A DNA stretch of 64,000 bases from Polyangia bacterium (GTDB taxonomy: Bacteria; Myxococcota_A; Polyangia; Nannocystales; Nannocystaceae), in NCBI GenBank assembly GCA_030424595.1, contig JAUHWG010000017.1, forward strand, positions 155,734 through 219,733. Direction: 5' to 3'. This document shows positions 1 to 9,434 of this stretch, one piece after another. The notes under the pieces are model-generated. The model made no database searches. It worked only from the letters and a program-made list of their open reading frames with translations, and was not told the DNA's origin. Made by a program: the position numbers and the translations under genes. Positions within the stretch are counted from its first letter, which is position 1. Every line of letters begins with the position of its first letter.

Positions 1-1614
1 CCCGTCGCGCTGGACGTGCTTGCGGAAGTGGGTCCACAGGTCGAGGGCGATGAGCTTGATCCGGGGCTCGAAGCGGGCGAGGTCGCCCTTGGTGACCCCC
101 CGACGCTTGAGCTCCTCGACCTTCTCTTCGGGCTCGTCGGAGAACCACATGTCGAAGACGACGTCGAGCTCCTTGTCGTGGAGGCTCCACTTCGTCATCC
201 GGCCCTGGTAGAGGATCCGGACGGTCGCGCCGTCGGCGACGGCGTCGTCGATGCCGTACTTGTCGAGGTAGCGCTCGCCCTGGGCCCCGAAATTCTGGAA
301 CGTGTCGTGGTCGTTCTTCTTCACCGGTGTGCCGGTGAAGCCGAAGCGGACGGCCTTGGGGAGGATCGCCCGCAGGTAGGCGCCGAGATCCTTCTCTTGG
401 GTACGGTGGCACTCGTCCACCATCAGGATCCACTTCTCCGAGCCCTCGATCTCGAGCTCGCGGAGGGCCGCCATCCGCTGGGCCTGGACCTTGGACTTGA
501 GCCGCTCGTCCTCCCAGTTGAACTTGAAGATCGTCGAGATCACGGTCCGCCCGGAGACGCCGGGCACAAGCTCCTGCTTGAGCTTGCTGACGCTCGTGGC
601 GTTGATCGGGTTCGGCAGGCCGCAGGCGTCTAAGGTGGCGCTGATCTGGTCGTGGAGGTCGATCCGGTCGGTGATGATCAGCAGGTTCGGGTTTTGCAGC
701 CGCTCGCTCGTCAGACCCCGGTGAAACTTGAGCTTGAGGGCGGCGAAGACCATCGTCAGGCTCTTGCCCGAGCCCTGGGTGTGCCAGATGAGCCCCGCCT
801 GGTGCTCCCCCTCGGCGACCCGCTGGACCATCTTGTTGACCGCCCGGAACTGCTGGTAGCGGCAGACCTTTTTCAGGGTCTTGCCGTCGCGGGTCTCGAA
901 GACGATGAAGTGGGCGAGGATGTCGAGCAGCCGCGAGGGCTCTAGAAGGCTGTAGAGGCCCTTCTCGGTCTCGTCGGAGAATTCTTCTGGGGACCGCGGC
1001 CAGGGATCCCGCCAGCGCCCCCACCACTCCGAGGGGGCTCCGGTGGCCCCGTAGAGGAAGGTGATGTCGTTGGTGGCGATGTTGAAGAGGTTCGCCGCGA
1101 AGAGCCGCGGGATGTCGGCCTCGTACATGCGGATCTGGTCGATCGCGTCGAAGCTGTTCTGGCTCGGGTTTATCGGGCTCTTGGCCTCGATGACCACGAC
1201 CGGGATCCCGTTGAGGTAGACGACGACGTCGGGCTTGCGCGTGGTCTCGCCGACGACCCGGAGCTGGCTCGTGACGGCCCAGTCGTTGTTCTCGGGGCGG
1301 TCGAAGTCCACGAGCCGGATCGTCCGGTGGGTCTCCTCGCCGGGGACCTTGCGGGAGTACTTGCCCCGCAGCACGTCGATCCACTTCGCGTTGTCGGAGA
1401 TCCCGGCCAGGTCGTTATAGATGGCGCGGGCGGTGGCCTCGTCGAGGTGGTTGAGCTTGCGCAGGGCCAGGATCAGGACCGGCTTGAAGAGGACCTCGTT
1501 CTCGCGGGCGCGGAGGCCCCGGTGCTTTGCGGGGCCAATCACGCCGTAGCCCATGCCCTCCATGAAGCGGAGGATGGGCTTCTCGACGAGGGTTAGCTCG
1601 TTGGGGGTGCTCAT
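1..1614 (-). CDS. hsdR: Type I restriction enzyme R subunit (partial, C-terminus outside window)
   Basis: This is the motor and nuclease subunit of a type I restriction-modification complex; it translocates DNA and cuts unmodified DNA. The 538 visible residues hold the N-terminal PD-(D/E)xK nuclease (D129, then EAK at 143-145 in a VVVIEAK strand). The first helicase lobe follows, with Walker A GSGKS at 281-285, DECH at 400-403 and FTGTP at 426-430. The start ATG (1614-1612) overlaps the hsdS stop as ATGA, which suggests translational coupling. The gene is last in an hsdM-hsdS-hsdR operon and runs off the left edge, so the second helicase lobe and C-terminal domain are not seen. No frameshift is visible in the part present. 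Confidence 0.95.
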   Translation of the reverse strand, partial: MSTPNELTLVEKPILRFMEGMGYGVIGPAKHRGLRARENEVLFKPVLILALRKLNHLDEATARAIYNDLAGISDNAKWIDVLRGKYSRKVPGEETHRTIRLVDFDRPENNDWAVTSQLRVVGETTRKPDVVVYLNGIPVVVIEAKSPINPSQNSFDAIDQIRMYEADIPRLFAANLFNIATNDITFLYGATGAPSEWWGRWRDPWPRSPEEFSDETEKGLYSLLEPSRLLDILAHFIVFETRDGKTLKKVCRYQQFRAVNKMVQRVAEGEHQAGLIWHTQGSGKSLTMVFAALKLKFHRGLTSERLQNPNLLIITDRIDLHDQISATLDACGLPNPINATSVSKLKQELVPGVSGRTVISTIFKFNWEDERLKSKVQAQRMAALRELEIEGSEKWILMVDECHRTQEKDLGAYLRAILPKAVRFGFTGTPVKKNDHDTFQNFGAQGERYLDKYGIDDAVADGATVRILYQGRMTKWSLHDKELDVVFDMWFSDEPEEKVEELKRRGVTKGDLARFEPRIKLIALDLWTHFRKHVQRDG

Positions 1615-2852
1615 GGGGATACTCGGACCTTGCCGGTTAGGAGGTCTTGGAGGAGACCGGCCTTGACTCTGCGAAGAGGACGTAGCTTCGCGACCTCCGC
1701 GGCGATTAGCTTCTCAACTGACTCCATCTGAGCAGAAATGAGCTTCTGCTCTTGAATCGGCGGGCGAGGCAGGCTCTGGGCCAAGAGGTCTGGTTTGTAC
1801 ATCCTCGGCACTGTTGTGGCGTGCCCATGCTTATCCCAGTCGCCACACCTCTTCTTGTGAAAGAAGAGCCAGAAGAAGTAGTCCTTCACGAATAACGCTG
1901 GTGCGGGTCGCAGTGCGAGCACCCCCCTTGTTATGATATAGAGTTGCTCGTCTGGAACTTGGGCAACTTCGCCGACGAACCGCTCCATTCGGAAGACTAC
2001 ATCACCAGGCTCTAGGGTACCTCGATGCTTCCACTGCGAGGCCGTCTCATGCGACACCCACTTCTGAGAGGGCATTAGACCCGTCGCCTGCACATCCTCC
2101 TGTGAAATAACCGGTACGCCAGATTCTGAGTAGGGAGGTGTCTTGCCGCGGTAGTCGATGATGTGGGATACTGCATCGCTAACTCGAACGAGCTCCCACG
2201 ACTCGGGAATCTCCCCGATCTCTGTCTGCTTGAACCGCGTGTGCCCGATGCCTCGGGTCAGCAGGTCCTGGAGCAGCCCTTCCTTCACCCGCCGGGTCTG
2301 CTCGATGACCGCCTGGGTCGCCTGGATGGCCTCGTCCACGGAGGAGAGGATGGCGGCGATCTTCTTCTGCTCGGGAAGCGGCGGCAAGGGCACTTCACAA
2401 GCGAAAAAATCGTCAACCGAGAGGTTGAGCAGTCCGTTGCTTCTGGCGCCGGATGTGATCACTCGTTCTAGCTGTCGGTTCAGTCCGCCATTCCCGAAGA
2501 ACTGGACTGCAAAGTCCGAATCTAGCTCCTCGGATGCCACCCGGAACGATATGTAGACATTGGGTACGGCTGCAACCTCCCAGGCATCGAGCCTGTAGAT
2601 ACACCCTTGCGGATAGGTCTTTGAGTTGCCTTTGTTGTATGCGAACTCGCCCCTTCGCAGAGACACGTAATTCTTGAGGCTGTCACCAGCCATGAAGCGA
2701 CTGTACTTGTCCTCCTGCGCGATGAACCCCCCCGTTGAGGTAATCATCAAAATGTGCTCGGGCACGCCTTCTACTCTTCGACGGACTCGCTTCGCCAATG
2801 CTCCGAGTGGCTCGCTTCGCCAGGTCGGCGGCAGCTTACTCTGCATAGCCAA
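1611..2852 (-). CDS. hsdS: Type I restriction-modification specificity subunit S
   Basis: This 413-residue DNA-recognition subunit sets the target sequence for the HsdM and HsdR subunits. Two half-repeats are visible. Each has a variable target-recognition domain opening with a short motif (PPTWRSEPLG near residue 9, IPESWELVRV near 215). Each ends in a conserved helix with P-x-PP-x-x-EQ and a later VK-x-GLLQDLLT motif (near 190 and 400). This is the normal two-TRD layout and length. The first 17 bases overlap the end of hsdM, and the stop overlaps the hsdR start, so the three genes form one operon. The recognised sequence cannot be predicted by eye. Confidence 0.93.
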   Translation of the reverse strand: MAMQSKLPPTWRSEPLGALAKRVRRRVEGVPEHILMITSTGGFIAQEDKYSRFMAGDSLKNYVSLRRGEFAYNKGNSKTYPQGCIYRLDAWEVAAVPNVYISFRVASEELDSDFAVQFFGNGGLNRQLERVITSGARSNGLLNLSVDDFFACEVPLPPLPEQKKIAAILSSVDEAIQATQAVIEQTRRVKEGLLQDLLTRGIGHTRFKQTEIGEIPESWELVRVSDAVSHIIDYRGKTPPYSESGVPVISQEDVQATGLMPSQKWVSHETASQWKHRGTLEPGDVVFRMERFVGEVAQVPDEQLYIITRGVLALRPAPALFVKDYFFWLFFHKKRCGDWDKHGHATTVPRMYKPDLLAQSLPRPPIQEQKLISAQMESVEKLIAAEVAKLRPLRRVKAGLLQDLLTGKVRVSP

Positions 2853-4788
2853 GCTCCTTCAGGAAGCCGACCATCCGTCCCTCGGCCGCGTCCCGCTGCG
2901 CGATCATCTGCTGGAGTGTCGCCACCTCTGCCTGAACATCAATGGGTGCTGGTGGCGGGTCAGTCTGCACGTAGCGGGTGAGATTGAGGTTGTAGTCATT
3001 TTCCTCGATCTCGCCGAGCCCGACGACCCGGCAGAAGAGCTCGGTGTTGGCGTGGGATCGGACCGCACCGGCGAGCCTGGCTACGTTCTCTTCAGACAGG
3101 TCATTCTGGTTTGGACCGGGGATAAAGTCCTTGTCGCCGTTGACGATGAGGACCTTGCCCTTCCGTTGGCTTGGCTTTGCTCGGTTGATAAGGAGCACTG
3201 CCGCCGGGATTCCGGTGCCGTAGAACAGGTTCGGACCGAGCCCGACCACAGCCTCGATGAGGTCGTCCTTGAGCAACCCCTCGCGAATCTTCCCCTCGGC
3301 TCCACCTCGGAAGAGCACGCCGTGGGGCACGACCACGGCCATCCGCCCGCCAGACTTCACCGAGGCCACCATGTGCTGGACGAAAGCCAGGTCGCCGTAG
3401 GACTTCGGCGGAGTGCCGTAGGTGTCGCGAGAGAAGGGGTCGCCCTTGCTCCAGACCTTGTGACCCCACTTCTTCAGGCTAAACGGCGGGTTCGCGAGCA
3501 CCAGGTCGAAGCGCTTCACGGACTTGTCGCCGGCAAGGTGCTTCGGGTCGAGCAGGGTGTCGCCGCGCTCGATGAAGGCGTCGTCGATGTCGTGCAGGAA
3601 GAGCGACATCTTGCAGATCGCCCAGGTGTTGAGGTTCTTCTCCTGGCCGTAGAGGGTGAGCGACTTCCGGTTGAGCTTGCTCCGCTCCATGAAGTGGACG
3701 GCCTCCAGGAGCATGCCGCCCGAGCCGCAGGTGGGGTCGTAGACGGTCATGCCCTCCTCGGGTCGGAGGATCTCGACCATCAGCTTGACCACCTGCTTGG
3801 GCGTGTAGAACTCGCCGCCCTTCTTGCCCGCGTCGTCGGCGAACTTGGCGATGAGGTACTCGTAGGCATCGCCGAGCATGGTCGAGGGCACGTCGACCCG
3901 CCGCATGCGGTGCTTCTCGAAGTGCTGGAGCAGGGCGTCTAGAAGATGATCCGGGAACCGCTGCCGGTTGGCGAAGTCCACGTCCTGGAACACGCCCTTG
4001 AGCCTGGGGTTCGCGTCCTCGATCGCCCGGAAGGCGGTGTTCAGCTCGGTGCCGATGTCGACGCTGTGGGCGCGGACATCGGCCCAGAAGGAGCCCTCGG
4101 GGATGTGGACGCGGTGCTCCTCGGGGTCGCGGGCGAGCTCGTCGTCCTCGTACTCCGCCAGCCGCTCCTCGTACTCCTCGAGCCACACGTCGTTGAGCCG
4201 CTTGTAGAAGAGCAGGCCGAAGATGTAGTGCTTGTAGTCGGAGCTGTCGATCGAGCCCCGGAGGATGTCGGCCGCGCCCCAGAGGTGCCGTTCGAGGTCG
4301 GCGAGGGTGAGCTTGCCCGTGGGTGTCTGCGGCTTGTCTTCGGTCTTGAGCTGCATCTGCTCGGGCTCGCTGGGAGGGGGGGAGGCCTTAGCGGCCTTAG
4401 CGGCTCGCTTGGTCTGCTTCTTCTGGGGCTTCGTCTTGGTCTCCTTGGCGGCCCGCTTCTTCGAGGTCGCCGACTTCGGAGACGCAGACGCGGGCGCCTC
4501 CTTGGGAGCGGCTGGCGCCGACTCCTCGCCCAAGAGCCGGCCGGCGATGTCGGCCTTCTTCTTGCCCGAGTCGTCGAGCTCGTGGGCCCGGCAGATTTCC
4601 TTGAGCTCGTCCCGGTTGAGCTCGGCGAGGAGCGCCCGGAAGCTGGCGGTCTCCGAGCCGTCGAGGGCCTCGACGTGGTCAGCCTTCGGCCGGCTCCCGG
4701 CGACGCCGAGCTCGAAGTGATGGGTCAAGGAAGAGAGGCGCCGCTTGGTCAGGGCTTCGAGGACGCTGCGTTTCGTAGGCTTGGCCAT
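2836..4788 (-). CDS. hsdM: Type I restriction-modification methyltransferase subunit M with N-terminal SAP-like extension
   Basis: This 650-residue N6-adenine methyltransferase subunit protects host DNA and forms the core of the restriction complex. The SAM-binding motif DPTCGSGG lies near residue 350 and the catalytic NPPF near 432, after the usual HsdM N-terminal helical domain (about 165-330). The protein is longer than the usual roughly 500 residues. The extra N-terminus holds a segment resembling a SAP helix-extension-helix motif (about 52-86, ending KKKADIAGRLLG) and then a Lys/Ala/Pro/Ser-rich linker (about 88-155). The extension is likely an added DNA-binding tether, which is an inference. 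First gene of the operon; it is divergent from the lipoprotein gene at 4963, with the promoters probably in 4789-4962. Confidence 0.93.
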   Translation of the reverse strand: MAKPTKRSVLEALTKRRLSSLTHHFELGVAGSRPKADHVEALDGSETASFRALLAELNRDELKEICRAHELDDSGKKKADIAGRLLGEESAPAAPKEAPASASPKSATSKKRAAKETKTKPQKKQTKRAAKAAKASPPPSEPEQMQLKTEDKPQTPTGKLTLADLERHLWGAADILRGSIDSSDYKHYIFGLLFYKRLNDVWLEEYEERLAEYEDDELARDPEEHRVHIPEGSFWADVRAHSVDIGTELNTAFRAIEDANPRLKGVFQDVDFANRQRFPDHLLDALLQHFEKHRMRRVDVPSTMLGDAYEYLIAKFADDAGKKGGEFYTPKQVVKLMVEILRPEEGMTVYDPTCGSGGMLLEAVHFMERSKLNRKSLTLYGQEKNLNTWAICKMSLFLHDIDDAFIERGDTLLDPKHLAGDKSVKRFDLVLANPPFSLKKWGHKVWSKGDPFSRDTYGTPPKSYGDLAFVQHMVASVKSGGRMAVVVPHGVLFRGGAEGKIREGLLKDDLIEAVVGLGPNLFYGTGIPAAVLLINRAKPSQRKGKVLIVNGDKDFIPGPNQNDLSEENVARLAGAVRSHANTELFCRVVGLGEIEENDYNLNLTRYVQTDPPPAPIDVQAEVATLQQMIAQRDAAEGRMVGFLKELGYAE

Positions 4789-4962
4789 AGGCGTACTGGA
4801 GGATGGTACGCGGTTCGGGGTCGGGGAGGTCTGCGATGCCGATGGTGGCTCAGCCGGTCTTGAGTTGCGCTAGTTGCGCTTAGTGGATCGGTCGGGCTCG
4901 TCGGGGAGGGGCTGCGCGCTCCGCTCGATCTCGCGCGTGAGCTGCAGTAGCATCGGGCGGCG

Positions 4963-6165
4963 ATGAGTCGGCACATCGACCCCACGCGCTCCTGGCTCAG
5001 ACAGGCGAACCTCGTGCAGGCGTCGTTGCTCGCCGTGTTGCTCGCTGGAGCCGCGGGGTGTAGCGCCAACCACGAGGCATCGACGACGATCGTGCTGACG
5101 ACGGTGGACACTCACCTGAGCACCTCGGGCGACGCCACGTCGGGCACGACGGCTGGCGGCTCTGGAGCGACGGGCAGCGGGGGCTCGACAACCTCCACGG
5201 GGTCGACAGGGGGCTCTCTGACCTCCGTGGGCTCCGGGGTCTCCGCGACGACCTTCGTGAGCGACGTCGGCTGGGAGACGGACCTGGGTGACACCAAGCC
5301 CGCGGGGTGCAAGGGGAAGATCGACTTCCTCTTCGTGATCTCGGGGTTCTACCACTTCGGCGGCGCTCAGGCGCAGATGATCGCTGCGTTCCCCGAGTTC
5401 ATCGCTACGATCGAGTCGAAATTTGCGGACTTCGATTACCACATCATGGTCGTCGAGGCGGATGAGATCTGGGGCGCGGAGGAGTGCGATGAGCTCTGCG
5501 CCCAGCCGGCGTGTATGGGGGGCGAGCCTTGTTGCCCGTCGTTCCTCGGCAAGGAGCCCGGGGAGCTCTGCTCGTGCGCGGAGAAGTACGGGTACCCCTG
5601 TGAGCTGCTGGACCAGGTCACGGCGTGCGACGCTACCCTTGGCGCTGGGACTGTCTTTCCCGCCGGTCGCCTAGCGTCGAACAAGCCCTGCAAGATCGCA
5701 GGGGGACGCCGGTACATGACCAAGGAGCAGCCCGACCTCCTCGAGACCTTCAGCTGCGCCGCTCTCGTGGGGACCTGGGACAGCAGCCGCGTCGCCGATG
5801 CCCTCGTAGCCGCGCTAGAGCCTGAGATCAACGCTCCAGGTGGTTGTAACGAGGGGTTCTTGCGTGATGACGCATTGCTGATGATGACGCTCGTCACCCG
5901 GACGATCGACAACTCCAAGAACCTCATCTACCCGTGGGACTGGTACGACGCGGTCGTCGCCGCGAAGAACGGCGACCCGGACTCCGTCATCGCGTTCGTC
6001 ATCGGCAACGCAGAGTGTCCGTTCCCCGACGACTACTCGTGCCAGCTCGCGAAGATGTTCAAGCATCACATCATCGAAGAGATCGAGGCGCCGGACTACG
6101 CGCCCGCCTTCGACAAGGCGACCGATCTTGTCGAGGAAGCCTGCGCGGACTTCATCCCGCAGTAG
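4963..6165 (+). CDS. Lipoprotein with Ser/Gly/Thr-rich linker and degenerate vWA-like domain
   Basis: The 400-residue protein starts with a lipoprotein signal peptide (hydrophobic core about 20-30, lipobox AAGC, Cys33). A low-complexity Thr/Ser/Gly stretch (about 38-100) follows. The globular part (about 108-400) begins IDFLFVISGFYHFGG, the place where related myxobacterial proteins carry the metal-binding vWA motif D-x-S-x-S. Here those residues are absent, so metal binding is unlikely. Many cysteines (about 170-235) suggest disulfides and an extracytoplasmic location, probably the outer membrane. The lipobox supports the chosen ATG. The function is unknown; the vWA relationship is an inference from the strand pattern and typical gene style. 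Confidence 0.75.
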   Translation: MSRHIDPTRSWLRQANLVQASLLAVLLAGAAGCSANHEASTTIVLTTVDTHLSTSGDATSGTTAGGSGATGSGGSTTSTGSTGGSLTSVGSGVSATTFVSDVGWETDLGDTKPAGCKGKIDFLFVISGFYHFGGAQAQMIAAFPEFIATIESKFADFDYHIMVVEADEIWGAEECDELCAQPACMGGEPCCPSFLGKEPGELCSCAEKYGYPCELLDQVTACDATLGAGTVFPAGRLASNKPCKIAGGRRYMTKEQPDLLETFSCAALVGTWDSSRVADALVAALEPEINAPGGCNEGFLRDDALLMMTLVTRTIDNSKNLIYPWDWYDAVVAAKNGDPDSVIAFVIGNAECPFPDDYSCQLAKMFKHHIIEEIEAPDYAPAFDKATDLVEEACADFIPQ

Positions 6166-6222
6166 GTTGCCTCGCCGGGGTGACCATCACTCAGCTTCTG
6201 TGGGCCAAGTTGGCGTTGGAAG

Positions 6223-7506
6223 TTAGCCCGTCAACGTCGCGATCGGGCGGGTAGAATGATTAAGTCGACCCATAACACTGCCGAAGGACTCGTGAATCGA
6301 CTCTTGAGTCTGTCCGGAGCTCCTCAGGAGCAGAGTGAGCGTCTTCATGAACCGGTCGATGTCACCCATGGTGAGTGCGTTCGTCAGCGTGAAGCGGATA
6401 CCGGCCATTCCTCGCGGCACCGCGGGGTACATCGCGGTGTTGATCCAGAAATTTTCAGAGAGCAGGCGTTCGGCCAAGGCGAACGTGACCTCTTCGTCGC
6501 CCACTGCGAGGAAGCACACGGGTGATGTGGGAGCGCTGAGCACAGGAAGTGCATACTCGATAGCCTGACCTGAGGCTCTGGACATCCGTTCATAGAGGGA
6601 CCGCTGCAGGGGTCCGTGACGAGCGGAGAGGTGAAGCCTCGCGGAGGCTGCGAGTGCTCCGAGTATCGGGGGCTGCAGGGGTCCAGAGAAGGTAAGCGGT
6701 CCTCCACAATGGTGAACCAGGCGCCGAAGCGCTGGATCTGGGATGAGCAGGACACCGCCGCCAGCCCCAAAGGACTTCGAGAACGAGGTTGCGACGACGG
6801 TGCGGGGGTGTCCGTGCAGTAGCTCCATAGCATACCCGCGACCACTGGGCCCAAACCATCCGGTCGCATGTGCGTCATCGACGTAGAGGTGGAGTTGGGG
6901 AAAATCGTCGATGAGTGCCACCAGTTCGCCCAGGGGAGCAAAGTCACCGTACATGCTGTAAAGGCTGTCGCATAGGTACCAAATATGACGATGACTCGGG
7001 GCTAACGACTCGATCTGCTTGCGTAGCGCGGCGAGATCGTTGTGCGGGAGGACCCTTGTGGTGCAGCCGCGAGTGGATGCGAGAGCGACAGCCGTCTGAA
7101 CACTGCTGTGCGCCTGACGGTCGACCAGGGCGACATCGCCGTCATTCAACAGAACGGGCACGGCGGTCAAGTGTGCGAGGGTCGTACTCGTGGTGACGAT
7201 CGGTGGCACACCGAACAACTCTTCGAGGAGGCTCTCGACCTCCCCGTAGAGGGTCGTGCGGATGTACGCGCGCGAGGAGGAGAACTGCGTTCCGTACCGC
7301 TGCACAGCGTCCACAGTCGAGGCAACCAAGGCTGGGTCATTCTGGATGTTCAAGTAGCTGCAAGAACCGAAGTTCAAGTGCTCGCGACCATCCAGAGTGA
7401 TTGTTCGACCGTCGTGCTCCGCGTCTTCCGTGAGACGATGAATCAGGCCGCGAGAGAAGGCTTGGGACATTCGCGTGTCTACGAGTTGCAACTTTGCGGA
7501 GAGCAT
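6223..7506 (-). CDS. AONS/KBL-family PLP-dependent alpha-oxoamine synthase-like enzyme
   Basis: This 427-residue enzyme has the alpha-oxoamine synthase fold shared by 8-amino-7-oxononanoate synthase, 2-amino-3-ketobutyrate CoA ligase, serine palmitoyltransferase and CqsA. These condense an amino acid with an acyl-CoA and release CO2. Visible landmarks are QAHSSVQ (His133, cofactor stacking), VDDAHATGWFGPSGRG (about 209-224), and SFSKSFGAGGG with the Schiff-base Lys244. No biotin genes are nearby, so the substrate cannot be assigned. A CqsA-like signal or lipid precursor role is as possible as biotin synthesis. Met13 is an alternative start. The gene is convergent with the lipoprotein gene at 4963 and stands alone. 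Confidence 0.85.
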   Translation of the reverse strand: MLSAKLQLVDTRMSQAFSRGLIHRLTEDAEHDGRTITLDGREHLNFGSCSYLNIQNDPALVASTVDAVQRYGTQFSSSRAYIRTTLYGEVESLLEELFGVPPIVTTSTTLAHLTAVPVLLNDGDVALVDRQAHSSVQTAVALASTRGCTTRVLPHNDLAALRKQIESLAPSHRHIWYLCDSLYSMYGDFAPLGELVALIDDFPQLHLYVDDAHATGWFGPSGRGYAMELLHGHPRTVVATSFSKSFGAGGGVLLIPDPALRRLVHHCGGPLTFSGPLQPPILGALAASARLHLSARHGPLQRSLYERMSRASGQAIEYALPVLSAPTSPVCFLAVGDEEVTFALAERLLSENFWINTAMYPAVPRGMAGIRFTLTNALTMGDIDRFMKTLTLLLRSSGQTQESIHESFGSVMGRLNHSTRPIATLTG

Positions 7507-7674
7507 GATGAGTTAACCTTAGTCATGTCCAGTGAGGTGAAGGAGTCGAAGGTGCGTCCCTGACACTGTTTTCTTGGTGGTTCACATGACAGGTGTGTCT
7601 ACCCGAGGACAGAGACCTTGGGCCACACTTCGTAGACTGGGTTGGCCAGGTTGTCCGCGAGCAACCGTTTGGTA

Positions 7675-7701
7675 GCGGAGAGCGCGGCGGGGGCTCTCCG
7701 C
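7675..7701 (-). terminator. Hairpin downstream of the kinase/lipoprotein operon
   Basis: A perfect 9-bp stem (GCGGAGAGC at 7675-7683 with GCTCTCCGC at 7693-7701) encloses a 9-base loop. It lies about 30 bases past the stop of the minus-strand lipoprotein gene. There is no clear U tract, so it may terminate weakly or protect the 3' end. Confidence 0.4.
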
Positions 7702-7731
7702 GGACACTTGCGAGGAGATCTGAAGCGGCTG

Positions 7732-9417
7732 CTAGCCGCCGACGCAGGCGAGCGCTGGATACTTGCTCGCGCCGAGACCCCCAGAGTAGACCTCGCCGAA
7801 GCGGCCTAGCGCCAGCGCCGTGGGGATGTGGGTCAAGAACGGGTCTTTACGGGAGTACGTCCACAGGGGCTGCTTGAAGTCGCCAGGGGCGTAGGCGCGA
7901 AGGGTGAAGGTCGCGTCGTCGCCGAGGTGCCCGCCGTTGCCGACGATGATGTATCCAGCGGGGCTCCAGCGGAGCGTGTGTGGCGCGAGGAGCGGGTCTG
8001 AGAAGAGCCCCAGCGGTGCAACGGAGAGCTCGTCGCCCTCATGACTGAGGGTCCAGGCTAGGCCCTGCGACTCGGTGCAGGGCTCGTCGCAGCCGTAGCC
8101 GGCGATAAGGATGTCGCCGCCATCGCGGATGTCGAGCGCCGTCGCGAAGGTCTGGGTCAACCCGTCCGTAGCTGCGATTACGAGGTCGGTGGGCTCGTCA
8201 GCGCTGAGGTCGACTGGGACGAAGAAACGCCTCGAGTAGATCTTCTTATCCCCGTCGTGGTCGCCCTTGACGTCGCCGACCAGTGCCACGAGATCTTCTC
8301 CCAAGAAGGCGCAGGCCGCAGGTGTCTCGTCGAAGGTGTGCTCGAGCTGCGGCTCGGTGTCATCGGGGAAGTGATCGAGCTGATACCGCTCCTGACCCCC
8401 ATCGATGACATCGACGAACGCGTCTAGATCGCCGAACTCGGTGGGCGTCACACCGCAGACGGCGAGCTGTCCGTCGCGGTAGGCGAGGGCCTTCGCGCCT
8501 TCGCCGGCGGGCCCGGAGGCGATCGTGAGCGGCTTGTCTCCCCAGCTCGGGAGTTCACCCAGCCACCAGCCCCAGGAGTTCACGGCGATCCTCCAGGCGA
8601 GGAGGGCGTGGATCGTGCCGTCCTCCCGGATCACGAGGTCGACCGCCTCGCACCCGTCGCCCGGGAGCAGCTTGATGATGTCCGGGGATCCCCAAGCGCC
8701 GCCCTGGGTTCGTCGCCGTAGATAGCACCGCTGCTCATCGTCGTTGACGAGGTGAGTCCCGAGCTCGACGATGTCCCCAGAGGGAAGGGTCGCCAGGGCC
8801 GCGACCCAGCCGCGCCCGATCGAGAGGCTGTCGGCCGCTTCCCAGAAGAGCTCTGTGCCCGGCTCGGGGAGGGCGACGGTGTAGGGCGACTTGATCTGGA
8901 GGCCGTCGATGCCGTCGCGTGAGGGGACGAGCTTCGCGGCTCGTGATCCGTTGTCGAGACCGGTCATGACCGCGAACTCTCCGACAAAGGTCCCGGGGTC
9001 GCTCTGCGACAGCTCTCGGACGCTGCCGTCCTCGAGCCGCAGGCGGACGGCGTCGCTCGCTGTGGCGCGGACCTCGACGGCGATCGTGCCGTTCTTGGTG
9101 ATCGTGGCGGGCGTTAGGGTTACGTCGTCGATGGCAGGCGGAGGGCCTTCGTCGGTCGAGCTTGTTTCGGAGTCGGAGCCCGACTCCGAGCCGGACGTTG
9201 AGGAGCCGGTTCCTCCCTCAGTGCCCGCGCTACCGTCGCTGCTCGGGTCGCCCGTGTGGGTCAGGGTGATGCTGGCGCTGACCGAGTCTTCGGTGGTTGT
9301 CTCGGTGTCGCAGGGTCCGTCCTCGCACTCGCCCTCGGGGAACTCAGGCCACTCGACGCACGCGGCTGGGCAGAGCGCGAGGAGAAGGGCGAGTCGGCTT
9401 CTTGCGAGCATGTGCAT
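7732..9417 (-). CDS. Lipoprotein, probable beta-propeller-type, last gene of a kinase operon
   Basis: The protein has 561 residues. The N-terminus has a hydrophobic stretch and lipobox CPAAC (Cys20), then an acidic and Ser/Thr/Gly-rich linker (about 25-95). The remainder is strand-rich, with recurring units of the kind seen in extracellular beta-propellers: D-x-x-D-I phrases such as PSGDIVELG and DGGDILIAG and short Gly turns. Met3 is an equally good start. It follows the membrane-protein gene at 9435 by 17 bases on the same strand, so it is probably co-transcribed with the kinase upstream. The likely location is the periplasm or outer membrane. No enzymatic motif is visible and the ligand is unknown. 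Confidence 0.75.
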   Translation of the reverse strand: MHMLARSRLALLLALCPAACVEWPEFPEGECEDGPCDTETTTEDSVSASITLTHTGDPSSDGSAGTEGGTGSSTSGSESGSDSETSSTDEGPPPAIDDVTLTPATITKNGTIAVEVRATASDAVRLRLEDGSVRELSQSDPGTFVGEFAVMTGLDNGSRAAKLVPSRDGIDGLQIKSPYTVALPEPGTELFWEAADSLSIGRGWVAALATLPSGDIVELGTHLVNDDEQRCYLRRRTQGGAWGSPDIIKLLPGDGCEAVDLVIREDGTIHALLAWRIAVNSWGWWLGELPSWGDKPLTIASGPAGEGAKALAYRDGQLAVCGVTPTEFGDLDAFVDVIDGGQERYQLDHFPDDTEPQLEHTFDETPAACAFLGEDLVALVGDVKGDHDGDKKIYSRRFFVPVDLSADEPTDLVIAATDGLTQTFATALDIRDGGDILIAGYGCDEPCTESQGLAWTLSHEGDELSVAPLGLFSDPLLAPHTLRWSPAGYIIVGNGGHLGDDATFTLRAYAPGDFKQPLWTYSRKDPFLTHIPTALALGRFGEVYSGGLGASKYPALACVGG

Positions 9418-9434
9418 CCGGTGGTCCTAGTTGC

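Noticed and set aside
2674..4863. Plus-strand frames at 2674-3942 and 3946-4863
   Set aside because: They are antisense to hsdS and hsdM, which are certain; the sequence is low-complexity Leu/Arg/Val.
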